From contig CM049313.1 in assembly GCA_026874595.1 (NCBI GenBank), positions 56,937,159 through 57,001,158 of the forward strand: a stretch of DNA of 64,000 bases, read 5' to 3'. The first letter of the stretch is position 1, and each line of letters opens with the position of its first letter. The position numbers were made by a program, and so were the translations under genes. The notes beneath the pieces are model-generated. The model did no database searches. It was not told where the DNA came from and saw only the letters and a program-made list of their open reading frames with translations. This DNA comes from Sipunculus nudus. Lineage: Eukaryota; Annelida; Sipuncula; Golfingiida; Sipunculidae. Positions 41,401 through 56,400 of this stretch are shown piece by piece.

Positions 41401-44400
41401 ACCCCACTATCATGAACACCCTGCTATCATGACCATCCTGCTATCATGACCACCCTGCTATCATGACCATCCTGCTATCATGACCACCCTGCTATCATGA
41501 CCATCCTGCTATCATGACCATCCTGCTATCATGACCACCCTGCTATCATGACCATCCTGCTATCATGACCAGCCTGCTATCATGACCATCCTGCTATCAT
41601 GACCACCCTGATATTATGACCACCCTGTTTCCATGATCACCCTGCTATCATGACCAACCTGCTATCATGACCACCCTGCTATCATGACCAACCTGCTATC
41701 ATGACCATCCTGCTATCATGACCAACCTTCTATCATGACCACCCTGCTATCATGACCAACCTGCTATCATGACCACCCTGCTATCATGACCACCCTGCTA
41801 TCATTACCAACCCACTATCATGACCACCCTGTTACCATGACCATCCTGCTATCATGACCAACCTGCTATCATGACCACCCTGATATCATGACCAACCTGC
41901 TATCATGACCACCCTGCTATCATGACCAACCTGCTATCATGACCACCCTGCTATCATGACCACCCTGCTATCATGACCACCCTGCTATCATGACCATCCT
42001 GCTATCATGACCATCATTGTATCATGACCACCCGCTATCATGACCACCCTGTTACCATGACCACCCTGCTACCATGACCATCTTGCTATTATGACCACCG
42101 TGATATCATGACTATCCTGCTATCATGACCACCCTGCTATCATGACCACCCTGCTATCTTGACCACCCTGCTTTCATGACCACCGAGCTATCATGACCAT
42201 CCTTCTATCACGACTTCGCCGCTATCATGACAATCCCGCTATCATGACCACCCTGCTATCATGACCACCCTGCTATCATTACCAACCCACTATCATGACC
42301 ACCCTGCTACCATGACCACCCTACTACCATGACCACCCTGTTATTATGACCACCCTGCTATCATGACCAACCCACTATCATGACCACCCTGTTACCATGA
42401 CCACCCTGCTATCATGACCACCCTGCTATCATGACCTCCCTGCTATCATGACCACCCTGCTTTCATGACCACCCAGCTATCATGACCATCCTTCTATCAC
42501 GACTACGCCGCTATCATGACAATCCCGCTATCATGACCACCCTGCTATCATGACTGCCCTGCTATCATGACCGCCCTGCTATCATGACCGCCCTGTTACC
42601 ATGACCACCCTGCTATCATGACCACCCTGTTACCATGACCACCCTGCTACCATGACCACCCTGCTACCATGACCACCCTGCTACCATGACCACCCTGCTA
42701 TTATGACCACCCTGCTATCATGACCACCCTGCTATCATGACCAACCCACTATCATGACCACCCTGTTATCATGACCACCCTGCTTTCATGACCACCCTGC
42801 TACCATGACCACCCTGATATTATGACCACCCTGTTTCCATGATCACCCTGCTATCATGACCTCCCTGTTACCATGACCACCCTGCTATCATGACCACCCT
42901 GCTATCATGACCAACCTGCTATCATGACCACCCTGCTATCATGACCAACCCACTATCATGACCACCCTGATATCATGACCACCCGCTATCATGACCACCC
43001 TGCTATCATGATCAACCCACTATTATGACCACCCTGTTATCATGACCACCCACTATCATGACCACCCTTCTATCATGACCACCCTGCTATCATGACCAAC
43101 CCACTATCATGACCACCATGTTACCATGACCACCCTGCTATCATGACCACCCAGCTCTCATGACCACATCGCTGTCATGACCACCCTGTTACCATGACCA
43201 CCCAGCTATCATGACCACCCCACTATCATGACCACCCTGCTATCATGATCACACCACTATCATGACCACCCTGCTAAGATGACCCAGGCTAATGTAAATC
43301 ATCATTAAAACCTCCAACTAACAGGACCACTCTGCTAATATGACTACATTTTTTGGTCACGCAGGTGGTCATGTTAGTGGGATTTCACTGTATTGTTAAA
43401 TTAATTTGTTTAAACATAGTTTCAATCATCCAGAGAAAATTGTATGCCTGAATGTTACAGGATGACATGAATTTATGTTTGTCTGATTTGCCTGTAATTG
43501 GAGACACATCCTGATCTGTCTTACTACCCTACTAGCTTAATTTTGCATCCATATAAAATATTTGATTGTGCAGTGTATAGTTTTCTGACATTTTCTTCTT
43601 TAGTAACTAGCCAATCTTTGATAAATGCTGCTAGCATATTTTGTATGTGGAATAAAATGCAATGGTGAATTACAACAAAAGGGTCATTTGAAATAAGTAA
43701 TTCATAACAAATGGTATCTTTTTGTCATAAGGCATAGCCTGACTTCATGAATGAATATTATGTTTATTTGTCATGACAGCTGATTGGGTATATGCCAGAC
43801 CTGATTTAGAGACAGACGCAGAAAGTCAAGAAGTGCTGGACAATCTAAAAAATAACGAACAAGCTCGTCAGGGCATGGCACGTCTCTTGGAGGAGCCTCT
43901 ACAGGGGGCGGCACGTGGTGCTTCAGGTCAGATACATAGCTCAACTGACTGGAAGTCATTTGAGCTGTAGCGGTCACCCTTTGTCCATTGTCTGTCTGGC
44001 CAACTTCTGTTAACAGCCCACAAATTAAATCTGTTGTAGTTTCAGACCCGAAGTTTTGCATACTGTTTGTAAGTGGAAAAAATAACTATGTGACCTCATT
44101 TCTCTATGAATTTAAGCATTTTTTCCATTGAAAAAATAGTTACATTTCAAGATGGCATAAAATCAAAACCATCAGTTTATCATTGCAGGCATTTGAGTGC
44201 AATTAATGTTTCCTGTGTACATGCAGGGTATTTGTAGAAGTTACCGGCTCGATCATGATTTACTTGGTCAGTGCAGCCGAAAAGATATTTTACTCTTGCA
44301 TTATGTCAGCTGTTAAAGGTAGATTTTTTTCCCCTGAAATATAACATTTGATTTAGATAAAAGTGTACACCAGAAATCAGGTCAGGATATTCAGTTATGT

Positions 44401-47400
44401 AAATTTATTAGCTTACTGTAAATCTCTGCTTATTTCAACAAGGGCACACTTGTTTTCCTGTCATTAGCGAACCTGTGAGCTTATGCGATGATGTGGCGTC
44501 GTCCGTAGTTCGTCGTCTGTACGTTAACCCATACTAACTTGAAAACGGCAAGAGTGAGCGTCAAGAAATTTTATGCAAAAATTAGTCATCCGAAAAACTC
44601 TATTGGATTTTGCTTATTTTTTGGCTAACTGCATTTTCTTAGATTTTATAAGGAAAAAGCTAAAAAAGCTTTAAAAATCTTCTTCTCCGAAACTGTTCAG
44701 CCATATTGTCCAATATTTCAAAGAAATGATCCCTGGAACAATCTCTCTCAAGTTTGTTCAAATGGTTTAAGTTCGGTGATTTTGGCTGAGTTACAGCTAG
44801 TTGAACTTAGTCATCTGTCCAAAAAAGCATACTAAAATTACAATCTTAGAAAGCTATAATCACCAAATTTTATGCCAATGTTGGTCACATGAGTCATATC
44901 TTAAATTGAGGTATTGGTGGCGCCACCTGCATCGGCCTTTTTTGTACGGGGGTCATCAGTGCCCGTATCATACTGACAGCTATAAATAACTTCTTCTCTG
45001 AAACGATATGGCCAAATTGTTTAATATCCCACAGAAATGATCCTAGGGTAGTGCTTTCTGAAGTTTGTTCAAATGATCTCAGTTCAGTGACTTTTGGCTA
45101 AGTTATGGGAAGCTGAATTTAGTCATATACCATAACAGCCCATTTAGCTAAGTGGCTATAAAAATCTTCTTCTCAAAAACCAATGGGCCAAAGTCTTAAA
45201 TCTCACACATTAATTATCCTTAGATGTTGATAATTCAAGTTTGTTCAAATGGTTTTGGTTCAGTGATTTTTGGCTGATTTATGGGTAGCTTAACTTAACC
45301 ATTTTGCTGTATTTTCCCATATGAGTTATAAACCTGCAAAACATTTTTAGACTGACGCCACTGAGGCCAATTTGTTTAATATTTTACAAGAATAGTCCCC
45401 TGAATAATTCTTATAACGATTATCTTTTATGGTTCCAAAGAATGAATTATGGCTGAATTATAAAGATTGAATTAAGTCATTTTACCATATATGGAAGCTG
45501 TGTAAAGCAGATTCATCTAGCCTAGCACTAGTTTATCAGCATCCCTTACATCATGCCTCTAGACCTTCAGATTTCAGGTTATCTATGGTTAATATTGACA
45601 AGAATGTTTTTTAAAAGCTTTTAAAAAATGTAGATTTATGATTTTAGATATTCTTCATATCAGGCAATGTTAACAATCACAGGTATACAGCTCTCTGTGG
45701 GTATATATAGACGGCTATACATAGATTATAAATAATTGGTATCCATACTCAACTTAATTCAAGATTTTGCCATCAGTGAGATGTATCTGTATTATAATTT
45801 TGCATTCAATATGCACCTGTAGTAATTTTTAGTGAGCCTGTGAGCTAATTTGATGTTGTGGCGGCGTCTATAGTCCATCTTCTGTAACTTAACCCATACT
45901 ATTCGAAAACGACTGGAGCTAGCATCATGAAATGTAATGTAAAACTCTGCATTTTCTTAGATTTTAATGAGAAAAAAAATTTAAAAACCTTTAAAAATCT
46001 TCTCCGACGAAATGGTCAAGCCAAATTGTTCAGTATTTCACAGAAATAATCTTTTATATCATATCTTACAAGTTTGTTCAAATGGTTCAAGTATGATATA
46101 AAAGATTAAAAAGTATTTTAGCCAAAGTCTTTCAGTATGTGTAAACAGATTTACCAACAGGCCAAGATTGTGTCTGTAATTTTAAATAGGTTAAGAAACT
46201 GCCAACTGTTTCAGATTTGGCAACAGATCGAGTTCATTCAGTGCAGCCAGATATAGGTAAAGAGTTCAGTCAGTGCAGCCAAGCACAAGGCATGTGATCA
46301 CCTCATGGGTGACAAGTGAACACCTCATGGGCACCATGTGATCACCTCATAGGTAGCATGCCCCTCAGGGCTGCATGTGGAGCCAATCTGAGAGCTTATG
46401 CAATGGTGTGGCTAATATTTCAGATTAGGCAACAGGTCAAGAGTTCACTCAGTGCAGCCAGGTATAGGTCAGGAGTTCACTCTGTGCAGTAGCTGCATTC
46501 TATTTATAGCAGTGGTAAACTGCCCACTGCATCAGATTTGGCACCAAAGTTCAGCCTGGATCTATTTATAGCTTTGGCAGACTGCCAACTGTGCCAGATT
46601 ATGCAACAGGTCAAGAGTTCACTTAGTGCAGCCAGGTCAGGTCAAAAGTTAATTCAGTCTAGCCAGGTGCAGGTCATGAGTTCACTCAGTGCTGTAGCCT
46701 GAGCAAGCAATTTGTCACAGTTCACTAGGGGCAACTGCCTTTCTCACTAAGCCTGGTCAGCCCCATGCATCAGACTCAAGGTAAGTTTGATGTATTGGCC
46801 TAATATAATGACCTGTCTATGTGTCTTTTACCTTTCTCGCTCACAAGACAGGTGTCGCCACCTACAATGACTTTTGCACAGTTTGTGTCCCTGCGTTTTC
46901 TCAGGAGGGGTTTGATATATCAGTCTGAAATTGGGCATATGTATATATCTCTGATAGCTTTGTTGTATACAAGACTGGTGGTGCCAGCTACAATCATTTT
47001 TGTGTTGTGTGCACCCATGCCAGAATTTCAGCAGTGATCTTTGTGTAATTGTCTCATATTCAAAATAGTTAGTACTTGCATTGTTCATATACATGAAAAG
47101 TAATGGTCCAGCATTGAAGCATTATACCTGGTGTATTTCCCAATGCACAGGTTCGCATTAGGCCTGTAGGCCTTGTTTTCATATGATGAACACATGGATT
47201 TAAGCTTTTTAAGTGTGAAAATTTGAAAGGAATTGAACAGATGCTGTAGCTTTTATTCAAGTAGAAGACCATGTCTTGTATGTATAAATATCTGTTGTTC
47301 ACATCAGGCCAGGTTAATGCAGAGATGAGGCAGGTTATGTAACATGTCTGTGAGAGCCGCCAGTTTACCTAGAACCCCCCCCCCCCCCACCCACCCACCT

Positions 47401-50400
47401 AATTGAAAGTTTCCATAACAGGAATGTTATAATATCAGTGTTTAATTAATATGACATTTTGCAGACCAGTGATATATTTTAAATTTTCCTTATAACAATA
47501 TAAATTTTCAGTTCTTAAATTCCAAGCACTGCTTATTGCAATTTTTTTATATTTCTTAATATTGTTTTATATTCAAATGTGATAAAATATTAGGACCAAA
47601 CACAAGTAATCTTTGAGTTTTTGAATTTTTAAGTTTTTATAATGGCATTATGGCACATAGTCCTGAAAGATATCTGGTTTGTCTTGGTGTGCAGAAATAA
47701 ATGCAAATGGTCTGCAAGATATATTATTAGCTCAACTGGCTGTAAGTCATCTGAGCTATAGCGATCACTCTTTGTCCATCGTCCGTCCAGCCATCCACCC
47801 GTCTGTCTGTTAACAGAGCACAAATGTTAACCGCTGACCTGGAATCTTCTCTTTACATCCAGAGAGGTCCATGAAAAGTCTTCATGGAAACTTGGAATTA
47901 GGTCTCTGTTACCTAAATTCTTTAAGCTATAGGACTCCAAAGTACCCCCATAATAATGAAAAATTTGATACTAAAGCTCAAATATCTGAACAACTGATGC
48001 ATTGATCACCATGATTCTTTCAATGCATATTGATCATGGAGTGTTTCATCAATTTCTGCAGACTGGTGGCGCCACCTGTATTTTTTCCATTTTTTTTAAG
48101 TTTTTTTTTTCTCTATTTCTCAGACCTCAGAAGATGCCATCATCAGTTAACAGGGCACAAATGTTAACTGCTGGACCTGGCATCTTCTGACTTTACATCC
48201 AGAGAGATCCATGAAAAATCTCCTTGGAAACCTGGAATTAGGTCTCTGTTACTCATAATCTTCAAGCTATGGGGCTCCGAAGTAAACCCCAGAATAATGA
48301 AAAATTTGATACAAAAGCTCAAGTATCTTAACAACTGATGCATTGATCTCCATGATTCTTTGCATGGATATTGATCATCGGGTGTTACATCAGTTTTTGC
48401 AGACTGGTGGCGCCACCTGTATTTTTTTAAATTTTTTTTACAATTTTTTTTCTCTCTATTTTTGAGATCTTAAAAGATGCTGTCATCTGTTAATAGGGCA
48501 CAAATCGTAATGACTAGACCTAGAATCTTCATTCATGGAATGCTGGGAGGCCCATGAAAAGTCTCCTTGGAAACCTGAAATTAGATCTCTGTCACCCATA
48601 TTGTTTGAGCTGTGGGGCTCAGAATACCCCTCAGAATAATTGAAAATTCAACCATGGGCCATAACCATGGGGCCTAACTTGACATCCTGAGAGTTCCTCA
48701 AAAGTTGTCCCCAGAAACCTGAAATTGGGTCACAGTGACCTATATTCTCAGAGTTATGGGGTATGTTTGAGCACCCCAGAAATAATGCAAAATACACACA
48801 AATTGCCAGATTCCTCATGAAAGGCTTGGTGGATTTTCATCTAATTGGTTGTGCTTATGTGTCTTGATGAACTTAAGCTAATATGCATGAACAATGATGC
48901 CACCTACCTTAATTGTCTGTGCAAGGACATATTATCAACATGTCAGTCGGCTGAGGGTCATGACCCTTGGGTCACTTGTTAGTTTACACCTGTAAACTGC
49001 AATAGGTGTTAAGCTTATAAATTATATGTCAAACCCATGAGAGCAGGTACTTATAGCCATTATATAAATGTTTTGAATGTTATCTCTCTAATTTAAGCTC
49101 GGTTGATTTTCTAAATGAAATAAGATTCCTGGAATAAAATATTGAGATAAAATTCACAAATCGGTGTGTGTACTTGGTAGCATTTCATTCATATCTGTTA
49201 AAGCTAACTTGGCTATGCACAACACTTTTACACTCAGTCAGTCCTGAATATTTGGCAAACTTTCAAATCAGAATTTAATATTTAGCTCATTTGACCATAT
49301 ATATAACTTCTTTTGACAACTATTAATTACATTTACACATTCTTTTCTTGTTTATCAAATGTATCCTGTCATATAATTCATAGGCTCATCATGATTTTCC
49401 CTGATTGCATAATTAAATGGTTTTGGTTATCATTTATTACACAGTTCAGTGTATACCATATTGGCTTGTTTAACATGCCTGTAAAATTTAGTTTATTCTG
49501 ATTTGAAAATGGAAATTTATCATACAGCATTTTATATCAGATAATAATTCAAATGTGTGTTATGTTACTTCAGCTCATCTCCACATTCTTCTTTATTCTA
49601 TAATATACAGAGATTCTCATGTCCACTCAGTATTTTTACATGCATATTAGTCACAATTACAAAATTGAAATACTGTGACATTTACAAATATGTGACCATG
49701 AGAGGCTCCTGCATCTATCATGTATTCCCTGTATAAATATATCTTACAACATTTTATTTCAGATAATTTAAAAGTGTGTAGTGATACATCAGCTCATCTC
49801 CACCTTCTTCCTTTTTTATGCCCCAGCCACAAAGTGGCCGGGGCATATAATTTTACCCATGTCCGTCATTCCGTCCTTCCATCTTTCCGTCATACCCTCA
49901 TTCCGAAATCAAACAGTTGTACAGACTTTTTTTCGCAATGCCTGCAGATATTGGCCTGATTTTTGGTATGTGGGCAAATAATGACCAGTTACAGATCGAG
50001 TTTACGTTTCTTCCTGAATGACCTACTTTTGACCGTTTTATGGCTCCTAAACTTAGAAAATTTCATGAAAAATAGAAATTTTCATGACAAATACACATGT
50101 ACAGACTTTTTTTCGCAATGCCTGCAGATATTGGCCTGATTTTTGGTGTGTTGGGAGATATTGACAAGTCACAGATCTAGTTCGCATATGTCCTGGTTGA
50201 CCTACTTTTGACCGTTTTACGGCTCCTAAACTTAGAAAATTTCATAAAAAAATAGAAATTTTTTATGACAAATACACATGTACAGACTTTTTTCACAATG
50301 CCTGCAGATATTAGCCTGATTTTTGGTGTGTGGGCAGATAATAACCAGTTACAGATTGAGTTCATGTTTCCTCTCGGTTGACCTTCTTTTGACTGTTTAA

Positions 50401-53400
50401 CGGCTACTAAACTTAGAAAATTTCATGAAAAATAGAAATTTTCATGACAGATACACATGTACGGACTTTTTATCTCAATGCCTACAGATACGGGCCTGAT
50501 TTTTGGTTTGTGGGCAGTTAATGACCAGTTACAGATCGAGTTCTTGTTTTGTCCCAGTTGACCTACTTTTGACCAATTGACTGCTCCTGAACATAGAAAG
50601 TTTCATGAAAAATAGAAATTTTCATAACAAATGCATATGACAGACTTTTTACGCAGTGCCTGCAGATACCACCCTGATTTTTTATGTGTGGGCAGATAAT
50701 GACCAGTTACAGATCGAGTTTGTGTTTCGTCCCGGTTGACCTATTTTTGATTGTTTTACCGCTCCTAAACATAGAAAATTTCATGAAAAATATAATTTTC
50801 AAGACCAGTGTACATATACAGTCGTTTTTAGCCCTCAGCTCATAGGCTGATGGGCTATTGGCGTCACCCAAGCTGTCTGTCTGTCTGTCCGTCTGTCTGT
50901 CCCGTGTCTGTTTACTTTTACATTGTGAGCAGGATATCTCTAAAAGGATTCACCGTTGGAATTTTATTTCATCAGTGAAGATGTATATCGATAAAATCTT
51001 GGTCAAGTTCGAAGATGGGTGACCTTGACCCATTCTTCTACATTTTAGAGCTGATTTTAGAAAAACAGTCAGAAGCTTATATCTCAGGACACATTGTGTG
51101 GATTTTCACATAACTTACTATGCTCATTGGGACTGATGGTCTGTACGTGCTGCACAATTTAGGTGGCAACACCTGTAATTTCTGATTTTTAAGCGAACCT
51201 GTGAGCTTATGCGATGGTGCGGTGTCGTACGTCGTGTGTGGTCCGTAGTCCTTTCATTAACCATAGCTATCTCCAAAATGGCAGAATCTAGCATCACCAA
51301 ATTCTTTGTAAATAATCAGTCATCTGAAAAACTCTATCTTATTTTGTTATGCTCCCGCCACAAAGTGGCCGGGGCATATAATTTTACCCATGTCCATCAT
51401 TCCGTCCTTCCGTCATTTCGAAATCAAACAGTTGTACGGACTTTTTTTCGCAATGCCTGCAGATATTGGCCTGATTTTTGATGTGTGGGCAGATATAGAC
51501 CAGTTACAGATTGTGTTCGCGTTTGGTCCCGGTTGACCTACTTTTGACCGTTTCACGGCTCCTAAACTTAGAAAATTTCATGAAAAATATAAATATTCAT
51601 GACAGATACACATGTACGGACTTTTTTTCGCAACGCATGCAGATATTGGCCTGATTTTTGGTGTGTGAGCAGATATAGACCAGTTACAGATCGAGGTTCG
51701 CGTTTCGTCCCGGTTGACCTACTTTTGACCGTTTTACGGCTCCTAAACTTAGAAAATTTCATGAAAATAGAAATATTCATGACAGATACACATGTACAGA
51801 CTTTATCGCAATGCCTGCAGATATTGGCCTAATTTTTGGTGTGTGGGCAGATATAGACCAGTTACAGATCGTGTTCGCGTTTCGTCCTGGTTGACCTACT
51901 TTTGACTGGTTTACGGCTCCTGAACATAGAAAATTTCATGTAAAATATATATTTTCATGACAAATACACTTGTACAGACTTTTCTTCACAATACCTGCAG
52001 ATATTGGCCTGATTTTTGGTGTGTGGGCAGATAATGACCAGTTACAGATCAAGTTCATGTTTTGTCCCAGTTGACCTACTTTTGCCTGTTTGACGGTGCT
52101 CTAACATAGAAAATTTCATAAAAAGGTACACATGTATGGTATTTTTTTCGCAGTGCCTGCAGATACGGGCCTGATTTTTGGTGTGTAGGCAGATAATGAC
52201 CAGTTACAGATTGAGTTCTTGTTTTGTCTCAGTTGACCTACTTTTGACCATTTGACTGCTCCTTAACATAGAAAGTTTCATGAAAAATATAAATTTTCAT
52301 AACAAATGCATATGTACTGACTTTTTTTCCTCAATGCCTGCAGATACCACCCTGATTTTTTTTGTGTTTGCAGATAATGACAGTTACAGATCGAGTTTGC
52401 TTTTCATCCCGGTTGACCTACTTTTGATTGTTTTACGGCTCCTAAACATAGAAAATTTCATGAAAGACAGAAATTTTTATGGAAAATGCACATGTATGGA
52501 CTTTTTTTCACAATGCCTGCATATACTGGCATGATTTTTGGTGTGTTGCTTGATATGACCCGTTACAGATCAAGTTTGCATTTTGCCCTTGTTGACCTAC
52601 TTTTGACCATACGACACCTCCTGAACTTAAAAAATTTTCCAAATTTTACAAATGTTTCTAATCTGCCCGAGGCGGGGGCATTTGTGTCGTTCCGACACAT
52701 CTAGTTTATTTTTTTTCTAACAGCATTTTCTTAGATTTTATAAGGAAAAAACTAAAAAAGCTTTAAAAATCTTCTCTGAAACTTTCCAGCCAAATTATCC
52801 AGTATTTCAAAGAAATGATCCCTGGAACAATCTCTCTCAAGTTTGTTCGAATGGTTTCAGTTCAGAGATTTTTGGCCGAGTTACAGGAGGTTGAACTTAG
52901 TCATCTGTCCAAAAAAGCACACTAAAATTAAAATCTCATAAACTGCTAGAGCTATAATCACCAAATTTTATACCAATGTTTGTCACAAATGTCATATCTG
53001 AAATTGAGGTATTGATGGCGCCATCTACATTGATGTGTTTTTTTTTCAAGTGAAAATGTAATTTTAAACTCTACTAGCTTATACACTGATTTATGATGAA
53101 ACTGTTAAGCTGATTGGTTTAAACTTTACAAGAATTATTCTATGGTAGAGTTCTGCCAGTTTTATAAGAATAGATTGGGTAAATACAGCTTTAAAAAAGC
53201 ATTGTAGCCAATTGAAAAAGGCCTACTCTGTTTGAAAACAGATTTGGCGAATTGCTGAGTTTCAGCAGCCAAGTCAAGAGGTCACTCAGTACAAACAGGT
53301 GGGGTCCAGACAATACCATGGCAACTGACTTGGCTCTGGCCGTGTCTAGACAATGTCTAGATGAAGGATTCCCAGATTATTGGAACTATATCTTTCAACT

Positions 53401-56400
53401 ATTTGAAAAAACTTGGTTTGCATTTTAAGTGAATTGGGTTTATCATCAGGTCACATGTGAACTGCTGCACTCTCATTTTTTGTTAACCTCTGACCTTTCC
53501 TCGCTACCCAGCGTCCATTTGAGTGTCTGTTTCATAAACCCACATATCTGCGGAACTGTTTGACCGATCAGGCAAAAAATTTTGCCTTAATGTAGCCCTT
53601 TGATAGCTTTAAAACATACACTAAAAAATGGTGGCACCACCTGCAACTATTTTTGCACAGTGTCCATCTGTTTATCTGCTTTGGGATAAAATCACTCATA
53701 TCTCAGCAGTGGTTTGACTTTTCCACCTGAAATTTTACAGGTTTATACATCCTGGACAGCATTCTCAATTTTATGACAGGTGGCGCCACATTCAAATTTA
53801 CTCTGCAGACATCCAAGCTCATATCTCGGGAACTGTTTGACTGATTGAGCCAAAATTTTGCATGTGTATAGATCTCACATAGCTCTTCATCATAGGCAAA
53901 ACTGGTGGCGCCACCTGCAACCTCTTATGCACAGAGTCCATCTGTTCATCGGCCTTGGGATAAAATCACTCATATCTCAGCAGTGATTTGACTTATCCAC
54001 CTGAAATTTTGCAGGTTTATACATCCTGGACAGCTTTCGTGATTTTATGACAGGTGGTGCCACCTACATTCAGGTTTACTCTGCAGACATCCAAGCTCAT
54101 ATCTCGGGAACTGTTTGACTGATTGGGCCAAAATTTTGCCTGTGTATAGATCTGACATAGCTCTTCATCATAGGCAAAACCTGACGGCGCCACCTTCAAC
54201 CAGTTATGCACAGAGTCCATCGGTTCATCTGCCTTGGGATAATATCGCTCATATCTCAGAATTGGTTTGACTTATCCACCTGAAATTTTGTAGGTTTATA
54301 CATCCTGGACAGCTTTCTCGATTTTATGACAGGTGGCGCCACCTACATTAAGGTTTACTTTGCAGACATCCAAGCTCATATCTCAGGAACCGTCTGACCG
54401 ATTGGGCCAAAATTTTGCCTGTGTATAGATCTCACATAGCTTTTCATCATAGGCAAAACTGTCGGTGCCACCTGCAACCTCTTATGCACAGAGTCCATCT
54501 GTTCATCTGCCTTGGGATAAAATCACTCATATCTCAGCAGTGGTTTGACTTATCCACCTGAAATTTTGCAGTTCAATACATCCTGGACAACTCTCTTGAT
54601 TTTATGATAGGTGGCGCCACCTACATTCAGGTTTACTCTGCAGACATTCAAGCTCATATCTCAGGAACCTTCTGACCGATTTACCCAAACTTTTTAATGT
54701 GTATAGATCTGACATAGCTCTTCATCATAGGCAAAACTGGTGGCGCCACCTGGAACCATTTATGTACAGAGTCCATCTTTTCATCTGCCTTGGGATAATA
54801 TCACTCATATCTCAGCAGTGGTTTGACTTTTCCACCTGAAATTTTGCAGGTTTGTACATCCTGGACAGCTTTCAAGATTTTATGACAGGTGGCACCACCT
54901 ACATTCAGGTTCACTCTGCAGACATCCAAGCTCATATCTCGGGAACTGTATGACTGATTGGGCCAAAATTTGCCTGTGTATAGATCTGACATAGCTCTTC
55001 ATCATAGGCAAAACTGGTGGGGTCACCTGCAACCATTTATGCACAGAGTCCATCTGTTCATCTGCCTTGGGATAAAATCACTCATATCTCAGAAGTGGTT
55101 TGACTTATCCACCTGAAATTTTGCAGGTTTATACATCCTGGACAGCTTTCTCGATTTTATGACAGGTGGTGCCACCTTCATTCAGATTTACTCTGCAGAC
55201 ATCCAAGCTCATAACACGGGATCCATTTGACCGTTTGGGCCAAAATTTTGCTTGTGTATAGTTCTCACATAGCTTTTCATCATAGGCAAAACTGGTGGTG
55301 CCACCTGCAACCTCTTATGCACAGCATCCATCTGTTCATCTGCCTTGGGATAAAATCACTCATATCTCAGCAGTGGTTTGACTTATCCACCTGAAATATG
55401 CAGGTTAATACATCCTGGACAATTCTCTTGCTTTTATGATAGATGGCGCCACCTACATTCAGGTTTACTCTGCAGACATTCAAGCTCATATCTCAGGAAC
55501 CTTTTGACCGATTTACCCAAACTTTTTAATGTGTATAGATCTGACATAGCTCTTCATCATAGGCAAAACTGGTGGCGCCACCTGGAACCATTTATGTACA
55601 GAGTCCATCTTTTCATCTGCCTTGGGATAATATCACTCATATCTCAGCAGTGGTTTGACTTTTCCACCTGAAATTTTGCAGGTTTGTACATCATGGACAG
55701 CTTTCTCGATTTTTTTACAGGTGGCACCACCTACTTTCAGGTTCACTCTGCACACATCCAAGCTCATATCTCGGGAACTGTATGACTGATTGGGCCAAAA
55801 TTTGCCTGTGTATTGATCTGACATAGCTCTTCATCATAGGCAAAACTGGTGGTGCCACCTGCAACCATTTATGCACAGAGTCCATCTATTCATCTGCCTT
55901 GGGATAAAAATCACTTATATCTCAGAAGTGGTTTGACTTATCCACCTGAAATTTTGCAGGAATATACATCCTGGACAGCTTTCTTGATTTTATGATAGGT
56001 GGCGCCACCTTCATTCAGATTTACTCTGCAGACATCCAAGCTCATAACAGGGGATCCATTTGACTGTTTGGTCCAAAATTTTGCTTGTGTATAGATCTCA
56101 CATAGCTCTTCATCATAGGCAAAACTGGTGGCTCCACCTGCAACCATTTATGTACAGGGTCCATCTTTTCATCTGCCTTGGGATAATATCACTCATATTT
56201 CAGCAGTGGTTTGACTTATCCACCTGAAATTTTGCAGGTTTATTCATCCTTGACAATTTTCTCGATTTTATGACAGGTGGCACCACCTACATTCACTTTT
56301 ACACTGCTGACATCCATGCTAAATTGCAACACACCTCATTCTATTCCCCTTGCCACTTAATCCATGCCTCACTTCACCTGTCCCACTCTGATTTCTGCGG

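Noticed and set aside
38605-43290. CRISPR-like array
   Set aside because: The 17-bp units are contiguous without spacers and lie in an animal intron; it is a minisatellite.
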